DNA from: Chrysomallon squamiferum
Lineage: Eukaryota > Mollusca > Gastropoda > Neomphalida > Peltospiridae
Assembly: GCA_012295275.1 (NCBI GenBank)
Contig: CM022671.1
Location: 24,292,822-24,356,821, forward strand
Direction: 5' to 3'
Length of the DNA stretch: 64,000 nt
Under the pieces are notes generated by a model that was not told where the DNA came from, searched no databases, and saw only the letters and a list, made by a program, of their open reading frames with translations. Numbering within the stretch: the first letter of the stretch is position 1; every line of letters starts with the position of its first letter. Of this stretch, positions 25,201 through 49,147 are shown piece by piece. The position numbers and the translations under genes are program-made.

Positions 25201-28187
25201 CCTCTTTTTTTTTTAAAGTTAAATATTTCCAAGAAAGATGACATATGAATTTCAACACTGACCTGATGGAGCCTGGCTTGTACTGTGAAAACCTAGAACA
25301 GTCTTCGTCTGAATCAACATGGTAACGAGATGCACTATAATGGAAATGTAAGCAGAATATTTAAAATACAATCAAATCAAACTCATGACACAAGGTTACA
25401 TCCTGGATTCAAAATGGGAAACTGTTAATAAAATTAAAATTTCATTAAGTATTGTACTAACATATATTGTTATAAAACAAATTAATCATAAGTTAATAAA
25501 AGATGAGCTTTAAACATAATTTACATACCCAGACTTCATCTGAAACTTTTGACTCTTGGCCATGTTAAATTCATTCTTTTTCTGAATTATTCTTCTCTGA
25601 TCTCTTGGTTCCTGGCAATCAGTCAACATGTGATCTCCACCACAGTTCCAACATTCCTGTTTTGGTCTACAAATATATGTATAAATAACATAAGTTTTTT
25701 TCTGTAATTTAACTAAAATTAAATATGATTTAAGAGCATTTTTAAAATTCTTAATCTATAGCAAAATAAAAAGCCCAAGTAATATTAAACAGAACAGATA
25801 TCTAAAAATTAAAGTTTATTTTCTTGCTATTAGCTACAGTAAATATTAACAAAATTTAGTATGATACAGCATGATAACTTACTTTTGTTGTTTCTTTTGC
25901 AACTGTTTCTCCAGCTCCTCTTCATCTACAGGGAGTGGGTCTTTAAGTTCCTGGTAATATCTAACAAATTCAGGAAATACACTTACAAACAGAAGACTTT
26001 GAAACACAAACATTTGCAATATTTAACAGAAATGTATACTAGTATTTCAGACAAATATTCACTTCAGTAAAATTTTGGTTTAATAAATAAAAATATAATG
26101 GGAGCAGAAAGAGATTTGTTTTTCTAAGCTAAAGAAAACATTGTTACTAGTATTCATTTATTTAATATGTTTGTATCAAGATGGATATATGACTACAATC
26201 GTTTGTTAAAATTTAAAACAGAAACCAACAGAAATACATAGACAAAAACCCACTAAATAAACTTTTTTACTTGTCATTTAAAATGCAAATTATTTTTTTT
26301 TTACATAATAAAAACTAAATATATTTTTGTAGAAGATTATTCGACTTGTAGTTCAGTTCTTCTCTTTTGATGATCTGTGAAGTATTCTGTGATGCACACA
26401 AGTTCTTATTAAAAAACACAGTGTAAGCAACACATTACAAAGCAGACTAACACCAATAAGGATACGCAGGTAATTCCCAGCTTGGGGTAAGAGATGGGTT
26501 AAAATCCACCAAAGGCCATCCAACTGAGTCGATCATAAAATTTACGTGAAACTGAGCTTGTCCAATGATCTGAAAATTATAGTATCAAAAATATAACATA
26601 TACAAGTCTGTGTCATTCACAAAAATAAAAAAAATAAAAAAATCTTATTTTTGTTCCTAAAAAATAATATATACAATACATTATTTTTCACCTTAAAAAA
26701 ACCCAATGGATTTCATAATTCATTACATGAATTAAAATAAAAACAATAATAATTTTCAGTTCAAAATTGTTTTAGAAAGATCTAAAGGTTATGAGTAAAA
26801 GAAACAATTTATTTTCATCTGCACAAAATAAAATAGCTACACACATATACACACACACACACACATGCACATATTACAACATTAATTTCTTAAACTGTAA
26901 CTACATTAAGAACTTTACATACTGCATGTGAATTCCACATTTTATCAGTCCTCTTGTTAACAGGTAACTCTGAATTGATATCAACACATGTTGGTGTGCT
27001 TGGCTGAAAGTATATAAAAATGGTGATACTGAAAATAATTTACCTTATCTATTTACAAAGTACATGACACACATTTTAATAATTAGTTCAGTTATAAAAT
27101 AAATGCTCAAATGATTATGGTAATACTCTATATGCATTTGTTAATACAGTCTACAAACTGGGTTATGCTCTTAGTAACAGTAACTGGTCTATGCCTTGTA
27201 ATTTACATTCCTTTAATGTGAAAATTTACTTTTATAGCATCAATTAATTTTCATTTCCAACCAAAAAAGAATGACATTAACAAAACATTTACTTTCAGAA
27301 ACAGTTCCGGAAGTTTTTCTGATGCATGATGTTTTTCAAATTCTTCTTTCTCTAAAAGATGTTGAATGAAATGTTCTATCTGACATCTGTATTTTCTAAA
27401 AATGAAATGAAAAAGGGATTTAAAAATGTCCTGATTATTCTGTTTTGTGTTGTTTTTATAAAAATACTTTTTATTATTATTATTTTTTTTATCATTTATT
27501 GTATTGATCCTAATATTAATAAACATTTTAATTTTTGCTTTAAATGAACTACTAAAGCTATTACAATTTATATTAATTAGTAAAATATAAATATTTTATT
27601 TTATTAAACTTTTATATTTTACCTTGCAAATGTGTTATTATGAAATATAACCTGAACTCCTGGACTTTCTTCATCAGGTACATGTCTGAAAATTATGTTA
27701 TATTATATTTTATATATAAATATATTGAAGATAACACTTTTACCAATATTTATGACCAATACAATTACCAGTTAATCATAATTAGTGAATGTCAGTTATC
27801 AAAGAAATATCATTAATGCTACAAAACCCAGATTCTTTACTTAATTATTAACAGAAGAGTTCTTGAGGAACCTTTTACAATGTTTACACATATAATATAC
27901 AATTTGTTTGTTTTTCTAATATTATCCATATATTAATTCTATAAACTTATACATTTATTTTTAGAATAAATCATTGTATTACCTTGTAGAATCAATAATC
28001 TTAGCAAACCTCAAAAATGTGTTGCCTATTTTTGTTAAGGAAAACTCAATATACTTATATATTCTGAAGTCTTTAAAAATAAGTCATAAAAGTCATGTTT
28101 CAAAAGTGAAACTTCGAAATTTGTGTTATAAATAATGATTTTAATGTGTATTAAATTGAACAGATTCAACAAATTGATGTTTATGCG

Positions 28188-28220
<33 letters not shown>

Positions 28221-28250
28221 ATATATATATATATGTAGACACATACATAC

Positions 28251-28284
<34 letters not shown>

Positions 28285-28732
28285 AAATGTGTAATTTTTC
28301 AATATTCAAATTTTGAAATTACAAATTCATTCTTCTCCACTTGACCGTTGTCACGTTTATGTTATTTTCCATTTCAGAAAATTAAAAAAAAAGAAAATTA
28401 AAAAGGATACGTTCAAACTGCAATTTGAAATTTGTTGTATTCTGATCTGTGTTCTTTGCTGCTGATTCTGTTTTCTGTTGAAGTTTATTAAAAACAGTTG
28501 AAACGGGAACATTTTTTTGAACTTCACAGATACTTTCACTTTCACAGTTAGGATAATTAATGTCATCATTATCGTCATCAGAGGAAGAACTGGACTCAGA
28601 TACTTCCCTATTTAGTATTAGCTTTCCTTCTTTTATAGAAGGGTCAGCTTGCCTGATAAATGTATTATGAGATTCCCGTGATTTGTCAAATTCTTCGAAT
28701 AAACTCGAATCACCAAATATATCAGCCGCCAT
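22211..28732 (-). CDS. ZCCHC8: ZCCHC8, zinc-knuckle scaffold of the NEXT complex
   Basis: Fifteen exons, read from high to low coordinate, form one frame of 725 residues: 28411..28732, 27983..28025, 27623..27685, 27293..27395, 26923..27003, 26466..26569, 25883..25960, 25529..25666, 25263..25334, 24543..24691, 24186..24233, 23900..23970, 23632..23715, 23288..23381 and 22211..22938. The zinc knuckle CWNCGGDHMLTDC lies near residue 269 (C-X2-C-X3-H-X4-C). The PSP domain follows near residues 335-375 with LPPYIYRMRMLGYPPGWLAE, the family signature. YPGFTVEVPKG, the Pro-rich PPLPPDTPP segment and the final STGTFEKIHGLM also match vertebrate ZCCHC8 (707 residues). ZCCHC8 bridges the MTR4 helicase and RBM7 and feeds promoter upstream and other short nuclear RNAs to the exosome. 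The exon ending at 24543 can only be joined in frame through a GC donor. The second exon (43 nt) has a weaker acceptor and is the least certain. Confidence 0.93.
28190..28234. repeat. TA microsatellite in ZCCHC8 intron 1
   Basis: TA units interrupted once by TGTGTG, followed shortly by an ATT run (28251-28282). Confidence 0.9.
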
Positions 28733-29221
28733 ATTTATTCCTTTCTTTCTTATTTAAAACTCGCCTCTTAGGAAGAGCATCTACATTATTGGAAGTCTGT
28801 CTAGATCTCTTTACCAGCAATAATACTTAACTGTCTAGTTTAAAAAATTATAAAATATAAAAGCACATTAAGTAATAGATACAATTATCGTTAATGAGTA
28901 AACTGAAGTCAAAATGACATACTGATGACATTTATATAGGAATTTTATATGATACTCCTTTTGCAGTTTAATTTGAATAATCACAGAATTAATATCGTAA
29001 TATTATTATTAGCTATTTGTATTAAAAAACCGAAATGAAAGATAAATCTCAATCTGAGTAAAGGAATTTTAACCTTTATGCTTAATGAATATAAGCATAT
29101 TAATGTGTTCTGTCTGATTGTTACAGAATAAGACTTTTTGTTTTAGTAAACGGAAGATTGATAAACTTTATAAAGTGCTCCTTACGCTGGTATCGAAATC
29201 ACGCCAAATAACAAACGAATT
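28733..29221. promoter_or_regulatory. Candidate bidirectional promoter, ZCCHC8 and the 29.2 kb gene
   Basis: The two ATG codons face away from each other with 489 bases between them, and no other gene intervenes. No clear TATA box or CpG patch stands out. The shared-promoter reading rests on arrangement alone. Confidence 0.4.
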
Positions 29222-29536
29222 ATGGTAGCAAAAGCAAGTACTTCTTTGCAGCTACTAAAATTTGTATTAGATGGCCATGATATCCGATATTTATCACTTT
29301 CAGACAAAAGATATGTTCAGTCAACCGAATTTTCAAAACTGGTACAGTTTAATGCTTGAAATCCACTTTTCATACTTACGATAAAGTATTGGAAATAGTT
29401 GATACAAGAACTCGATCTCAAGTTGAAAATCATTTAAACCATGTACATAATTATATTATGAAAAGTAAATAAATATTTATTGGGGAAAAAATTCAAGGTT
29501 TTATTTCTTTTAATTAATGACATATCTTCAGATTTC

Positions 29537-29592
<56 letters not shown>

Positions 29593-31884
29593 CGCCATTT
29601 TAAACATAAATTAAAAATGTGTAGTATTTTATATTAAATGGATATGTATTGTAATATTAAATTATTAAGTTCTGTAAATATTTCAGTCCCAGTTGGAAGA
29701 TGTACCATTATTTCTAGCTACAGATATACTTACTGGTATTGAACAAGATAAGAAAAATTTCTACAGAATTCACAGTCGATTTGCTAAAGATGGACTTGCC
29801 ACAAAACTCACTTTTAAAGGTTCGTTATTGCAAAAACACAAACTCACACAAAATATTACCCTTTTGTTTTATTATACTTATTTATTTATATTTATTATTT
29901 TATTTATTATATTTTTATTTTAAGGGAATAATAATTCAGTAATTCAATCCAGTGACTTGTAAATTGATTAAAAATAATAATGTATAAAATGAGTAACGTC
30001 ATAGTAATTCCTCGCCAAAAGTGACAACAAAAGATGTGATTTACATAATAAACAATAAATACCATAATTATTTAACTGTTTATTGAAAAATAGCTTGTTT
30101 CAGAGAAATAAATTTATTAAATTGTTTTATATATATATAAAACAAAAGATTAAAATTTTATATTTTTCTAATTTTGTAGTTTTTTATTTTATTTATTTAT
30201 TTTTATTTTTGTTTGTTTTTTATTTATTTATTATTTTTTTTATTATAATTATAATTTTTTTTTTTTTTATTGTCTATAACTGTATTAAGACATGCTAATA
30301 ACAAAATACCACTACTAGTCTATACTACTAATTATAATTCTTCCCATGGAAATTATTTATTATTTTACAACCAACAATAATAACTGAGAATATTTGTCCT
30401 TAGATACGGTGTTAGCTGGGATTAATAACAGTACTGGAATTTGGTTCTACTCTATACAAGGATTGTTTCAAGCAGTATTTGAATATCATGACAGAAAAAC
30501 ACAGCGACAGTGTATTGTGGATTTACTTGTAAGTACTCAAAATAAATAATCAGGAAGATATGCTGTTATAGCCATAAGCATGGTTAACAATTTTCATTCA
30601 GTTGATGTTTCATACTTCAAAGCAGTAATAAAGATGATGACATGAATGGGAGGCAGTGCCGTTATTATGTTAAATATTAAAACAAGCAGTAACACAACAT
30701 TGTCAGAAAATGAATAATTTTTAAAATTGCATAATTATTTATGGTTTCACAATTAGACAAATTTTCTAAAAAGATAAAGTAAGTAAATGCATTTTTAAAA
30801 AATTGTTTTGTTAAGTTCACATGAACTAGATATATATTAGTTTTAAAGTGAAAACAAGGCCTAAAATTTAGATTTAACAGTTGTGTTTATTATACAGGAC
30901 TTGTGGCTGACTCGATATACTGATGAAAAATTGGTGGAATCGTATGTTGTAGAAGTGAAAAAGGACACCACTGAAAACTTTGTTGCAGTTTCACAAATCT
31001 TGCCTGAAACACAAAATACTGAAACTGGTCTGCACAATTCAGCTACTGTGAGTAACAATGATCTCCAATTAACCTGCACTGACAGGTGTAAATCTTGTGG
31101 TAACATAGATTTACAGATATCAAATGAAGTCAGTTTGCCAAACACTGTGATGGTGGAAACAGATAGGACATTTTCTATATCGAACACCATTATTCATGAA
31201 GATGAACAATCTTTGAACAGGGAGAAGTTAAAAAGAATTCGTGTGACAGACTGCAGTTCAGTGCAAGATTTACTAAATCTGGTGTTGAACATTTTGAAAA
31301 TGAATGACCAGTTATCTCCAGATAAAATGCTCAAATCTTCAAAAGTAGAAACATTGTGCTCTGTTTTAGAAATATTGAAAGAGGAACTTGATGTGCCAGA
31401 ACAGGAAGGATTTCCATTTGAATTAATTTGCCAATATTCTGCCGATGTTAAAAGGCATTCACTTTCATCAAATGAGAAAAATGAATTTGGAATTCTGATG
31501 AAAAGAGATTTGGCACTTTGTGTTATTTCTGATTGGTTAGGACAACAGTTTAATAAACTTGAAGCTGAAATTGCATTGAGAGTTGAGAAATTTAAAACTG
31601 AACACATTGAGTGCATTGACAATTTGCCTCCTGCAGAAGATATGATTGACATTCTCTTTCCTTCCAGTATGAAAGGTCTTCTTTGTTCATGGGTTGGCAT
31701 CAGTCAATTAGATGAGCTTGTTCTTGATCATGATTATAGCAGTCAGTCAAAACGATGCAAACGCAGTTATAAAACCAGCAGAAATTTGTTTCCATTGATT
31801 CAGATGATTTTAGAGTTTACAAACAATGCACTTATTTCTGGTGTAGCTCATGTGGTTTTTACTAGACTTATGCAAACTGTGTAG
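29222..31884 (+). CDS. Unrecognised 454-residue protein
   Basis: Four exons, 29222..29341, 29687..29819, 30404..30528 and 30898..31884, join in one frame with good splice sites. The protein starts MVAKASTSLQLLKFVLDGHD. It has helix-rich N-terminal blocks (FLATDILTGIEQDKKNFYRI, then GIWFYSIQGLFQAVFEYHD), an acidic, Ser/Thr-rich and probably disordered middle (about residues 140-240), and a helical C-terminal half ending FPLIQMILEFTNNALISGVA and a short tail. There is no signal peptide or membrane segment. The pattern of amphipathic helices around a loop would fit an ARM/HEAT-like solenoid or a DNA-repair or meiosis scaffold, but I could not assign a family, and this is only an impression. It is divergent with ZCCHC8. 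A polyadenylation signal lies at 31972-31977. The last exon alone codes for 328 residues, which makes the gene secure even though the name is not. Confidence 0.8.
29549..29591. repeat. TA microsatellite in intron 1 of the unrecognised gene
   Basis: About 20 TA units preceded by an A run. Confidence 0.9.
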
Positions 31885-31971
31885 TTATTGTATTAAATGT
31901 TTTGAATGTCCTTTCCATCAGAGAGATAAGAAAATTGTTTACATTTTATTTATAGTGTAGACCATTTTTCA

Positions 31972-31977
31972 AATAAA
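31972..31977 (+). terminator. Polyadenylation signal for the 29.2 kb gene
   Basis: AATAAA 88 bases after the stop codon. Confidence 0.5.
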
Positions 31978-32800
31978 ATATTTAACTTGGATGTTGAACT
32001 GATAATAAAGTTTTCTAGAATCTGAAACAGAAATTGTTTTAGCAGAACAAATAACTGGCACAAAACTATTCATATTATACATCTAATTGTAATAAGAATT
32101 TTGTTTGCAAGACCTTTAGATGATTAGAGTTCTGATATGGTTCTTTTGCATCCAGTGTGTTTTGTTAGTTATACTTAATAAGCTTTAGTACCTTTAGTGA
32201 AAGTGCTTCACAAAGTCATCTGAAAATAATTTACCCCAACATAAAAGTGTAAGTTAAATGTATTCTCGTTTTATTTTTTGCACAGCCTGCTATACTCTTT
32301 GAATATGAATCCTGATCCTTAATAAAATATCAATTTTCCATGCATCCAAAAGCTTAAGTTTTTTCCCATATCATTTGAGAATTGCCCCTGGCCAGAAAAC
32401 AAACAAAAAAAATGTAAAGTTGAAATGGTTTATTTGGAAAACCTATACATAAAAGTCAAACAATCATTCAGAAAAGTAAAAATAAACAAGTTCTGAATTT
32501 TCTCTTCATGCAACCATTTTCCCAGATATTAAATGAAGCATTTTCTACATACTACATGATAATAAACAGCCAATATGAGAAACTTAGATTTATCACTTAC
32601 AGTGAGCATTTTACTTGTACATTTTTTTTTTTTTTATTTAACTTTTTGCAGTTGTATTAATATGTAATTCCTCATACTAACATTAATTAACAATGACTGT
32701 TTTATTCAGTCTTTTTAACAAAGATTACAGTGTGCTTGGATATAAACAGCTGGATAGAGGTAATATAATCTAATGTTTATTTTACTAAGGTAATATTCTG
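31978..32800. other. Convergent 3' regions
   Basis: The tail of the 29.2 kb gene faces the tail of SFSWAP. There is no coding signal. Minus-strand AATAAA matches at 32776-32781 and 32701-32706 could end SFSWAP. Confidence 0.45.
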
Positions 32801-43970
<11,170 letters not shown>

Positions 43971-44220
43971 TTCATCATTTTCTAGTGGAATACTCCGAAT
44001 AGCCTTTTTAGGGATTGTCAAGTGTTTTATGATTGCATTAAAAGTGTTAATTTTTAAAAACGAACTAAAAAAAAAAATTATATTTAAGAATATTTCAGAT
44101 TTCATTCGAAACGTTGTTTCATAATGTCATAAAATACAAGAACAAATATTACCTTTAAAATATTAGGTGCTGCCACCCCTAATCATCAAATATGTACAGT
44201 GCCTGACGTCATTTCCCAAA
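43971..44220. promoter_or_regulatory. Candidate bidirectional promoter, SFSWAP and TMEM199
   Basis: Only 250 bases separate the two divergent start codons. The stretch contains tgacgtcat at 44206-44214, a perfect CRE/ATF palindrome core, 7 bases before the TMEM199 ATG, and no TATA box. With so little space the 5' leaders must be short and the promoter shared or overlapping. Confidence 0.55.
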
Positions 44221-47200
44221 ATGGAAGGCATAGAAAATAAAGAACCTGAAATCGTGTTGACCGAAAAAATTAAAGACCTCGTTAAAGATGTCCTTGCCTT
44301 CAGGGATATTAATAAGTTCGTCAAAGCAGAACTGGAACCATATATATTTGATGAAAATGAGAAGAAAACGATACCTTTTCGGCTTGTGAAAGTTATTCAC
44401 CAAAAAGTTAACGAAACAGGTGTTTTCCCCTTCTTTTTTCTAAATGTAATTTAAATTTGTATTATTAGTATACGGGAGATAACAGTCTTAAATTAATGTT
44501 AAATTATATTAATTTGAATGTGGACCATTATTTAATTTCTTTTGAGAAAATCTGGCATTATATACGTCTTTCATTACCTTTAATCGTATCATAATCATCA
44601 CTCGGTGATAATCATATCACATTGATTGATTGAAACATTGAAACAACTAAAAAAATTACGCATATATATATATATAATAATATATACTATAGTAGACATT
44701 ACATAATAAAAATAACAGTACTGATATTATTCTGTAAGATTGTAACTGAATAACAAATCAAACAACAAATTATTCTTGATTTTTAAATTATACATTACAT
44801 AATAATAAAAAAAAACACAATAAAATTCTGCACAGACATGATTATGTTCCCTTAAATTGAAATATATTTACTAATATTTTTAGCAAACAAGAAGATATAC
44901 CTGCACGATATAGTGGAAGACAGTGATCTTTATTTTCCAAGTGTCAAATTCCCACCTAGGGTACGTAATCAGTAAATACTATTTTGTACACCATTATAAT
45001 TACTTCACAAATTATCATTTCAAAATATATCACCATTACGTACAGCTTAATCTAATTAACATTTAAACTTGATAAGATAATTTATGTAGCTATTAATTTT
45101 AATTCCCAATGTTTTTCATGAAAGTCATTTAATATTTGCAGAATCCTGAACTTGAAGCAAGAACAGAAAAACTAAAAGCCCAACAAGCCAACAGAGAATA
45201 TAAGGAAATGACCAAAAATGTTGACAGAACCGTAATTACATAATTTCAGTACATTTTATTTATTCCAGTTATAACAATAATTGGTGTGTGTGTGTGAATA
45301 TAAACATTCCAAAATACATGTTTGATGCTTAATAATGACATAAAAATGTATTACGCTAACACCTGTTCATTCATATATTTGTTATTGTAATTGAATGATT
45401 TAATAATGAAAATGTTATTACTCAGTATTCTAATGCAATTTTTTTCTGTGTGAATAAATAACAGACATTGCTAATAATCATGCTGAGAATTTTTAACAAA
45501 TATATTTAAGTTATTATTTGGATGTTTATGTTTGTACAATTATAAAAACATATTCTTACTGTTCATCATATAAAATATAATATTTATGACTGAACAAAAA
45601 TAATTCCAATTTTCTTTTTAAAATGAAATCAGAAATAAATGACCCACCGATTCTCTCAATAGAATATAAATTTTTGATAATGGTATTCATTTTTATAGTT
45701 TTTAAAAACATTTTACTTAAATTAAAATTAATTGCTTCTGTAATTAAATCAATAGTATGTAATATCAGCAAACATATAGAGTGATACCTCAACTAATGAG
45801 TACTCCAAGTTTTCCAAGTTATGCCGCTGCTGGTTGGTGCAAGCAACAAACAACACAACATCTGCCCAACATCCTCAGTCTCACTTATTTGCTTCATATG
45901 GTTACCTCACCATGGAAGCATCTTTGTTCTGTTGTGCTCGCATTTTGTGCAGTATTTTGCCAAATTTCCATGGATCCTAAGAAAGTGAGTGCAAAGGACA
46001 GTGCTGAGAAGAAGTAGCAAATGATGTCCATTGAATTAAAACATGAATACATAGAAAAACATAAGTGAGGTGTGCATGTAATCGACTTGGCTAGGCAGTA
46101 TGAGTGTTGTTTTTCTATGATATTTATCATACTGAAGCAGAAGGAGTCAATAAAGTCTCTAACTCCAGCCAAAGGCGTTAAAATAATTTCTAAACTATGG
46201 ACCTGTCTCCATGAAAAGATGGAGAAACCCTAACCAGTAACTCTGTACACTTTACAAAACCAATTTATTTCTTTACATTCTCTTTATTTTGTTTTTTTTA
46301 TACAATATTTGTCATTTATATATACATTCTTCTTATTTAAAAACACATTACTAAAAATTGGGGTGGTTTTGGGGGGCTGGAACAGATTAATGGTATTTCA
46401 GTTAATTTCATTTGGGTAAATTGATTTGATAAACGAGCAAACAGTTATGACCTCAGTCACAGAATGAATTAAACTCATAAGTTATTTAAAGAAATGTATC
46501 CCAGAAAGTTCATTATGAGAAGCTGAATTCATGATATAAAATATAAACTTTTTGTGAGATTGTTATGTTTAATTTTTTCTCTTTTCTACTCTTAAAAAAG
46601 TATCAAATTAAGTTTATTAACATAGAACAATCTATTTATCATGTTTTAATTATATTTTTTAATGTTATCATCCTTGTTTTATTTCAGGCTCACGATGAAC
46701 CACTTAATTTTCAGAAAGATTGTAGGTCAATTCAAATTTTAATTTTTCGAATTTATCTCGATTATTCTATATTACTGTAGGCTTGTTTATCAATATATTT
46801 GTGAAAATATTGAAACTTTAGTAGTGCACTGCAAAGAAATCAGTATAATGTTTTCAAAGTATTTTTTAGATGACAAAAACCTGTACTATATTTTATGTTC
46901 TCTCGATAAAACTCCAGTGTTTATAAACTCTTAAAAAAAAAAAAATGATCATATCACATCTTATTTCCTTTCATTGTCTTTAGAATTTAAAAATCCAATA
47001 TTAAGAGATTTATTGAAAATGTCTCGGTTATAAATGTTGTCAAATGTTGAATTTAAATGTAAAAATTTATGATACTCTAATTGACAAATATGAAATTTGA
47101 AATATTTAACAAAGAAAAAACATCATGTACATGTACAATGTGATAATATAATTTAGAGTTTGATTTATTTTTCAGTACAAGAGGTGAATCGTCAACTAGT

Positions 47201-47680
47201 AGCAGTATTTAATTTTCTAGTTACTGTTGGAGGAGCTTTTGTGTTTGGTTACAAGGCTACAGAATATGCATCTGGGTCAAGCACGCTAGCATTGGTAAGA
47301 TGTCTTCCATTATGTAATAGATCAGTTTATTAGTAACAGATGTAAAGTATAACATAAAAAGATTTAAAAAAAATAAATTACAATTTAAGAATTGTATTTT
47401 TTCAATGGCTTCATCATGTTACTGGATAAAATACTTTTGCCATTAATAATTATTAATTCTGAAGAATACAGTAAAACTGAAGATATATAATGTATTACAT
47501 ATTTCCTTTGTAAAATAAATGTATAAATTAACTCATTGAAAGTATTGCAGGTTTTCTGTTTTCTTTCATTTAGTGATATCTTTTTTTTTTTTTTTTCAGC
47601 AAATGGTCGTTGGTCTTATATTTGGAACAGTTGTATTTTTTGCTGATTTGTGGTTTCTAATTCGATACAGCACAAAATAA
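44221..47680 (+). CDS. TMEM199: TMEM199 (Vma12-like V-ATPase assembly factor)
   Basis: Six exons, 44221..44419, 44884..44960, 45142..45231, 46688..46721, 47176..47294 and 47600..47680, code for 199 residues, close to the 208 of human TMEM199. The central block is diagnostic: KKIYLHDIVEDSDLYFPSV, KFPPRNPELEARTEKLKAQQ, then ANREYKEMTKNV, matching LYLHELLEGSEIYLPEV...PPRNPEL of the family. Two membrane segments follow: FNFLVTVGGAFVFGY (about 145-160) and GLIFGTVVFFADLWFLI (about 177-193), after a cytosolic coiled N-terminal domain. The yeast counterpart Vma12 with Vma22 (CCDC115) assembles the Vo sector of the V-ATPase in the ER; human defects affect Golgi glycosylation. The 34-nt fourth exon is unusually short but keeps frame. 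A Tigger-like remnant lies in the third intron. A polyadenylation signal occurs at 48157-48162. Confidence 0.93.
45779..46482 (+). mobile_element. Decayed Tigger/pogo-type element in TMEM199 intron 3
   Basis: The left end, GAGTGATACCTCAACTAATG, follows a TA and matches the termini of the element at 4250-4988; the right end matches that copy up to actcataagt and then decays. Reading + from the ATG at 45970, MDPKKVSAKDSAEKK is the start of a Tigger-type transposase. It runs through in-frame stops (46015 and 46066) into the CENP-B-like helix-turn-helix (VIDLARQYE, then ILKQKESIKSLTPAKGVK). The DDE domain is missing. It is the same internally deleted family as the first copy, inserted in the same direction as TMEM199 transcription. 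Confidence 0.85.
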
Positions 47681-48879
47681 AATTAACTTCTGAAATATAT
47701 ACATTTGTGTCGTGATTGTGAATATTCGTGTGTAAGGTGATGGTTATTAAATTTAAAATCAGTTCAGTATGTTGGTGTAAATTCGAGGTAAAATGCAATT
47801 TTTTTTTTTTTTTTTTTCTTTTGTTTCCTTAATAATATTTTCAGACTTAAATTACACATAATTTTCAGTTTAATTGGTGTGTGTACATATGTTGATGGGT
47901 TTGATTTTATATCATTTCATTGAAATTATTATACCTTGAAAAATATTTTGATTCATACACTTGAAGAATATCCTTCATTTTGAAATAATACAAGTAGTAC
48001 ATTCATTTCTAATGCATTTATATTAAAGAAAGTGAACCATGAAACATATGGATAAAGTTATTTAAGCAGAGTAAAATTTTGTACAGTCATCATTTATAAA
48101 TGTCAGAGTGTATGTATGTATTGAATATCATGTATATGTGGAAAATCACTGTTTAAAATAAACACTTGTTTTTTTATTCATTCTTTTTATTTCACTATTT
48201 ATCTTGTATATATGTAGTATAATTATACATAGTCTATAATGTGCATGTGGATAAAATACGGTTTTGTACTGTTGTAAAATAAATATATATATAGACACAC
48301 ACACACACAAATACTAATGCCTACTTAATTGACCAAAACAGTTTTCATTTGTATTGGTCAATAACAAGAAATCAGTTTTATGCAGTGAACAATTGATTTA
48401 ACTAAATTTAATTCACCAAACTTCTGATTTAGCAAACTAATTACTTTAGTACTAAAACAAAAATATGGTTTCCCCTAACACTTTGGATGCCATCAGTAAT
48501 TAACGAAATAAGCTGCCGACTGTGAAGGCAGATGAGTCATATCTGTATTCTGTTCAATGTGACAACATGCATCATTTCGGGAAGATTTTGTGATGATTTA
48601 ATGATAGTAATTATTAACGTTTTTTATAATTTCATATCACAAACATCTACATTCAAGGAAAGGACGCTTTATATAATTATATATCATGACTTTGAAATGA
48701 GGCAAAAACTGATGTCTTTGAAGTCGTTTATGTCTTTCATCGCAACGATGTCGGTAGACTTCAAATGATAACCGTCAACGTTAACGAATTCATTCAGTGG
48801 ATATCATTTCTATCGGAACAGAGATTATCTTTGTATAAAAAATAAAATAAAAATCGTCTTGTTATGAGGCATTTATCGC

Positions 48880-48907
48880 CGTGTGTGTGTGTGTGTGTGT
48901 GTGTGTT
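48880..48907. repeat. GT microsatellite
   Basis: About 13 GT units, intergenic. Confidence 0.9.
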
Positions 48908-49090
48908 TTATCGGTGGCAACATATGAAACACAAATGTTTATCGTAGTGTGTAATATAATATGAAAACTTGTAATGTATACGGTGCTTTTGAACTTCACG
49001 TTCGGTTTGTACTGACCGAAATATTATTATGACATGCACTTACACAAGCGGAAATCGTAGTAAATCTATCTAACCATTCCAGATAAATTT

Positions 49091-49099
49091 TTATTTATT

Positions 49100-49146
<47 letters not shown>
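49091..49146. repeat. ATTT/ATT microsatellite
   Basis: (ATTT)n passing into about 12 ATT units, intergenic. Confidence 0.9.

Positions 49147-49147
<1 letters not shown>

Noticed and set aside
26452-26569. Alternative, longer end for the sixth ZCCHC8 exon at 26452 (gttagt donor)
   Set aside because: It breaks the frame of the next exon; the donor gtatcc at 26465 keeps it and gives the PAYYQEL joint.
31194-31700. 168-codon minus-strand frame
   Set aside because: Antisense of the large last exon of the 29.2 kb gene; the plus-strand frame is longer and joins three upstream exons in phase.
48532-48768. 78-codon plus-strand frame between TMEM199 and PRODH2
   Set aside because: No domain, no signal peptide, no splice partner and AT-driven composition.
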